From Pseudomonadota bacterium (GTDB lineage: Bacteria; Pseudomonadota; Alphaproteobacteria; Azospirillales; Azospirillaceae), in assembly GCA_023413605.1 (NCBI GenBank), contig JAEZPL010000588.1, forward strand, positions 1-5,939: 5,939 bases of DNA, read 5' to 3'. Shown here in pieces: positions 4,562 to 5,939 of the stretch. The translations under genes and the position numbers were made by a program. The notes below the pieces were generated by a model, which saw nothing but the letters and a program-made list of their open reading frames with translations, did not search any database and was not told the DNA's origin. The stretch's first letter is position 1. Each line of letters starts with the position of its first letter.

Positions 4562-5761
4562 ATGAACAGGAAGACCATCGTCGCGCTGTATGACGACCTG
4601 TCCAGCGCCGAACGCGTGCTTGGCGACTTGCAGGCGGCCAACCTGCGCCAGGATTTCACGATGATGGGCGCGGACAGCGCCAAGCTGGGCGCCGGCACGG
4701 TGGCCGGGGACGATGGCCGGCTGGAAAGCTGGCGCCACGCCGCCGACTTCGGCCAGGACCCGAATTTCGATGCCCGCGACAAGCGCGTGTCGATGCTGAC
4801 CCGCATGGGTGTGACGCGCGACGATGCGGAGATCTTCGCCGAGGGCGTGCGCCGCGGCGGTGTGCTGCTGGTCGGCCGCGTCGAGGATTCGCAGTGCGAT
4901 CAGGCCCTGGACATCGTTGAACGGCATGGCCCGGTGGACATCGGGCACCGCGGGGATGCCTACCGCGAATCGGGCTGGACCGGCTACGACGCCAGCGCGA
5001 CCGACTATGACGAGACCCAGGCGACGGAGGAGCGCACGCGCTACGGCACCGGCCTGGGCGCCGCCGCGGCCTCGCTGCGCGACGTCAACACCACGACGGG
5101 CACCACGACGGGCACCACGACGGGCACCACGACCAGAACGACAGCCGGCACCACGGCCGGCACCACAGCCGGCATGGGGACCGGAACGGAGCGCACGGTC
5201 GAGACCGACGCGACCCGCCGCACCGCCGACCTCGGCGCGGACCGCCCGCTGAGCACCGAGCGCGCCGCCGGCCAGGAGGAGCACATTCCCATCGTGGAAG
5301 AGCAGATCCACGTCGGCAAGCGCACCGTCGAACGCGGCGCCGTGCGGGTGCGCAGCTACGTGATCGAAACCCCGGTCGAGGAGCAGGTGCGGCTGCGCGA
5401 CGAGACCGTGACGGTCGAGCGCCGCCCGGTCGACCGCCCGGCCGGCGATATCCCGCCGGACGCTTTCCGCGAGCGCACCATCGAGGTGACCGAAACCGAC
5501 GAGGAAGCCGTCGTCGAGAAGGCCGCCCGCATCCGCGAGGAAGTCGTCATCCGCAAGGAGGCCGAGGAGCGCGCCCAGACCATCTCCGACACGGTCCGCC
5601 ACACCGAGGTCGAAATCGACGACGCCCGCACCGGTGCCGACCGGCCGCTGGACAAGGACCGCACGTCGGGCGACCGCCCTCTCGACCGCGATATCGGCCG
5701 CGACGACACCGGCCGGGACATGGATCGGAACCTGAACCGCGATCCGGACCGCAAGGTGTAA
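4562..5761 (+). CDS. YsnF-type stress protein: N-terminal stress domain, Thr/Gly repeat linker, C-terminal DUF2382
   Basis: 399 residues in four parts. Residues about 4-125 form an alpha/beta domain (TIVALYDDLSSAERVLGDLQAANL, then MLTRMGVTRDDAEIFAEGVRRGG with VLLVGRV) like the YflT/general-stress N-terminal domain often fused to DUF2382. Residues 126-176 are polar and Tyr/Asp-rich. Residues 177-204 are seven four-residue repeats (TTTG, TTTR, TTAG types). Residues about 240-352 are a DUF2382 domain (VEEQIHVGKRTVERG, REEVVIRKEAEER). The last 40 residues are Asp/Arg-rich and likely disordered, with ADRPLDKDR and GDRPLDRD echoing ADRPLSTER (226-234) before the domain. No signal or membrane helix is seen. 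It is closely spaced behind its small paralogue (4-base gap) and probably shares the EcfG-type promoter. Predicted general stress protein; biochemical role unknown. Confidence 0.85.
   Translation: MNRKTIVALYDDLSSAERVLGDLQAANLRQDFTMMGADSAKLGAGTVAGDDGRLESWRHAADFGQDPNFDARDKRVSMLTRMGVTRDDAEIFAEGVRRGGVLLVGRVEDSQCDQALDIVERHGPVDIGHRGDAYRESGWTGYDASATDYDETQATEERTRYGTGLGAAAASLRDVNTTTGTTTGTTTGTTTRTTAGTTAGTTAGMGTGTERTVETDATRRTADLGADRPLSTERAAGQEEHIPIVEEQIHVGKRTVERGAVRVRSYVIETPVEEQVRLRDETVTVERRPVDRPAGDIPPDAFRERTIEVTETDEEAVVEKAARIREEVVIRKEAEERAQTISDTVRHTEVEIDDARTGADRPLDKDRTSGDRPLDRDIGRDDTGRDMDRNLNRDPDRKV
5090..5173 (+). repeat. Seven 12-bp tandem repeats in the coding linker
   Basis: The unit ACCACGACGGGC is perfect in copies 1-3 (5090-5125). 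Copy 4 ends ACCAGA, and copies 5-7 follow an acc-ac-gCCGGC pattern (5138-5173). Each unit is four codons, so gain or loss of copies keeps frame and only changes linker length. The identical first copies suggest recent slippage. Confidence 0.9.
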
Positions 5762-5762
5762 T

Positions 5763-5801
5763 ACGGTCGGTGGATGAACACGTCCAGTGTCCGCCGACCG
5801 T
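5763..5801. terminator. Hairpin after the stress operon, between convergent genes
   Basis: ACGGTCGGTGGA (5763-5774) pairs over twelve positions with TCCGCCGACCGT (5790-5801), with one G-T pair and a 15-base loop. It starts two bases after the TAA of the upstream gene. No T-run follows on either strand, so it is not a canonical intrinsic terminator; it may still stop or stabilise convergent transcripts. Confidence 0.5.
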
Positions 5802-5812
5802 CAAACCCGGCA

Positions 5813-5834
5813 GATCGATGCATTGGCATTGATC
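5813..5834. repeat. Short hairpin in the convergent gap
   Basis: GATCGATGC (5813-5821) pairs with GCATTGATC (5826-5834) with one G-T pair, around an ATTG loop. No T-run follows. The role is unknown; it is the second of three hairpins in this 113-base gap. Confidence 0.4.
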
Positions 5835-5842
5835 GAGAGGGT

Positions 5843-5876
5843 GATACGGACGACGCCTTCATGCGCCGGCCGTATC
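5843..5876 (-). terminator. Hairpin at the 3' end of the minus-strand oxidoreductase gene
   Basis: GATACGG (5843-5849) pairs with CCGTATC (5870-5876); further in, 5851-5856 pairs with 5863-5868 apart from one mismatch, for 12 pairs of 14 positions. It overlaps the minus-strand stop codon. The downstream minus-strand sequence lacks a T-run, so termination activity is only possible, not shown. Confidence 0.35.
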
Positions 5877-5939
5877 ATTCCAGCGGTTTCAGCTCGCCCA
5901 GCAGGGTCGGGATCAGTTCCGACACGGTGGGGTGGATGT
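5875..5939 (-). CDS. FAD/NAD(P) disulphide oxidoreductase (mercuric reductase/dihydrolipoyl dehydrogenase type), C-terminal end only
   Basis: Reading the minus strand from the window edge gives 20 codons to TGA (complement of 5875-5877), including IHPTVSELIPTLL followed by GELKPLE. The HPT..E pattern is the C-terminal active-site signature of class I pyridine nucleotide-disulphide oxidoreductases: the His (5932-5934) is the catalytic base and the Glu (5917-5919) its partner. Such enzymes use FAD and NAD(P)H on disulphides or metal ions. SELIPTLL rather than SEA..EA leans towards the mercuric-reductase-like subgroup rather than pyruvate dehydrogenase E3, but 20 residues cannot decide. The rest of the gene lies beyond the window; it is convergent with the stress operon. 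Confidence 0.75.
   Translation of the reverse strand, partial: IHPTVSELIPTLLGELKPLE

Noticed and set aside
4511..5602. 363-codon open frame on the minus strand opposite the YsnF-type gene
   Set aside because: It is a high-GC shadow of a plus-strand gene with clear domains; its Ala/Gly/Arg-rich translation resembles no family and it has no credible start context.

Overview
The window is a GC-rich, densely coded stretch (almost all codons end in G or C) from an alphaproteobacterium. The order rpsA-ihfB-lapA, the C-terminal tail of ribosomal protein S1, and the mix of amino-acid oxidase and DUF2382 stress genes suggest Rhodospirillales, most likely Azospirillum or a close relative. The genus is inferred from gene content and style, not from a database comparison.

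Layout, left to right. (1) 1-572: the 3' end of rpsA (ribosomal protein S1, last two S1 domains), closed by a very clear intrinsic terminator at 607-639. (2) 825-1566: ihfB (IHF beta subunit) and a lapA-type two-helix membrane protein, probably one transcription unit. (3) 1567-1781: a gene-free gap with strong secondary structure, including a long imperfect hairpin (1630-1738) that looks like a remnant of a dispersed repeat. (4) 1782-3907: a likely two-gene operon, an ornithine cyclodeaminase/mu-crystallin family protein followed by a monomeric-sarcosine-oxidase-type flavoprotein. Three imperfect 16-bp tandem repeats cover the junction. (5) 3918-5761: a stress-type cluster headed by a near-consensus EcfG (general stress response sigma factor) promoter. 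It encodes a 46-residue single-pass membrane protein, a stand-alone DUF2382 protein and a larger YsnF-type protein with an N-terminal stress domain, a repetitive Thr/Gly linker and a C-terminal DUF2382 domain. (6) 5762-5939: a convergent intergenic gap with hairpins, then on the minus strand the last 20 codons of a pyridine nucleotide-disulphide oxidoreductase (mercuric reductase/dihydrolipoyl dehydrogenase type).

How the genes work together. rpsA, ihfB and lapA are housekeeping genes for translation, nucleoid architecture and envelope. The cyclodeaminase-family protein and the flavin oxidase probably act on related amino or imino acids; their substrates cannot be read from the sequence. The last three plus-strand genes form the most interesting unit: a small membrane protein and two DUF2382 paralogues behind one apparent EcfG promoter, with translational coupling between the two paralogues. 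The region is best described as a candidate general-stress operon with one very small gene that is easy to miss. No mobile element, CRISPR array, tRNA or rRNA was seen.
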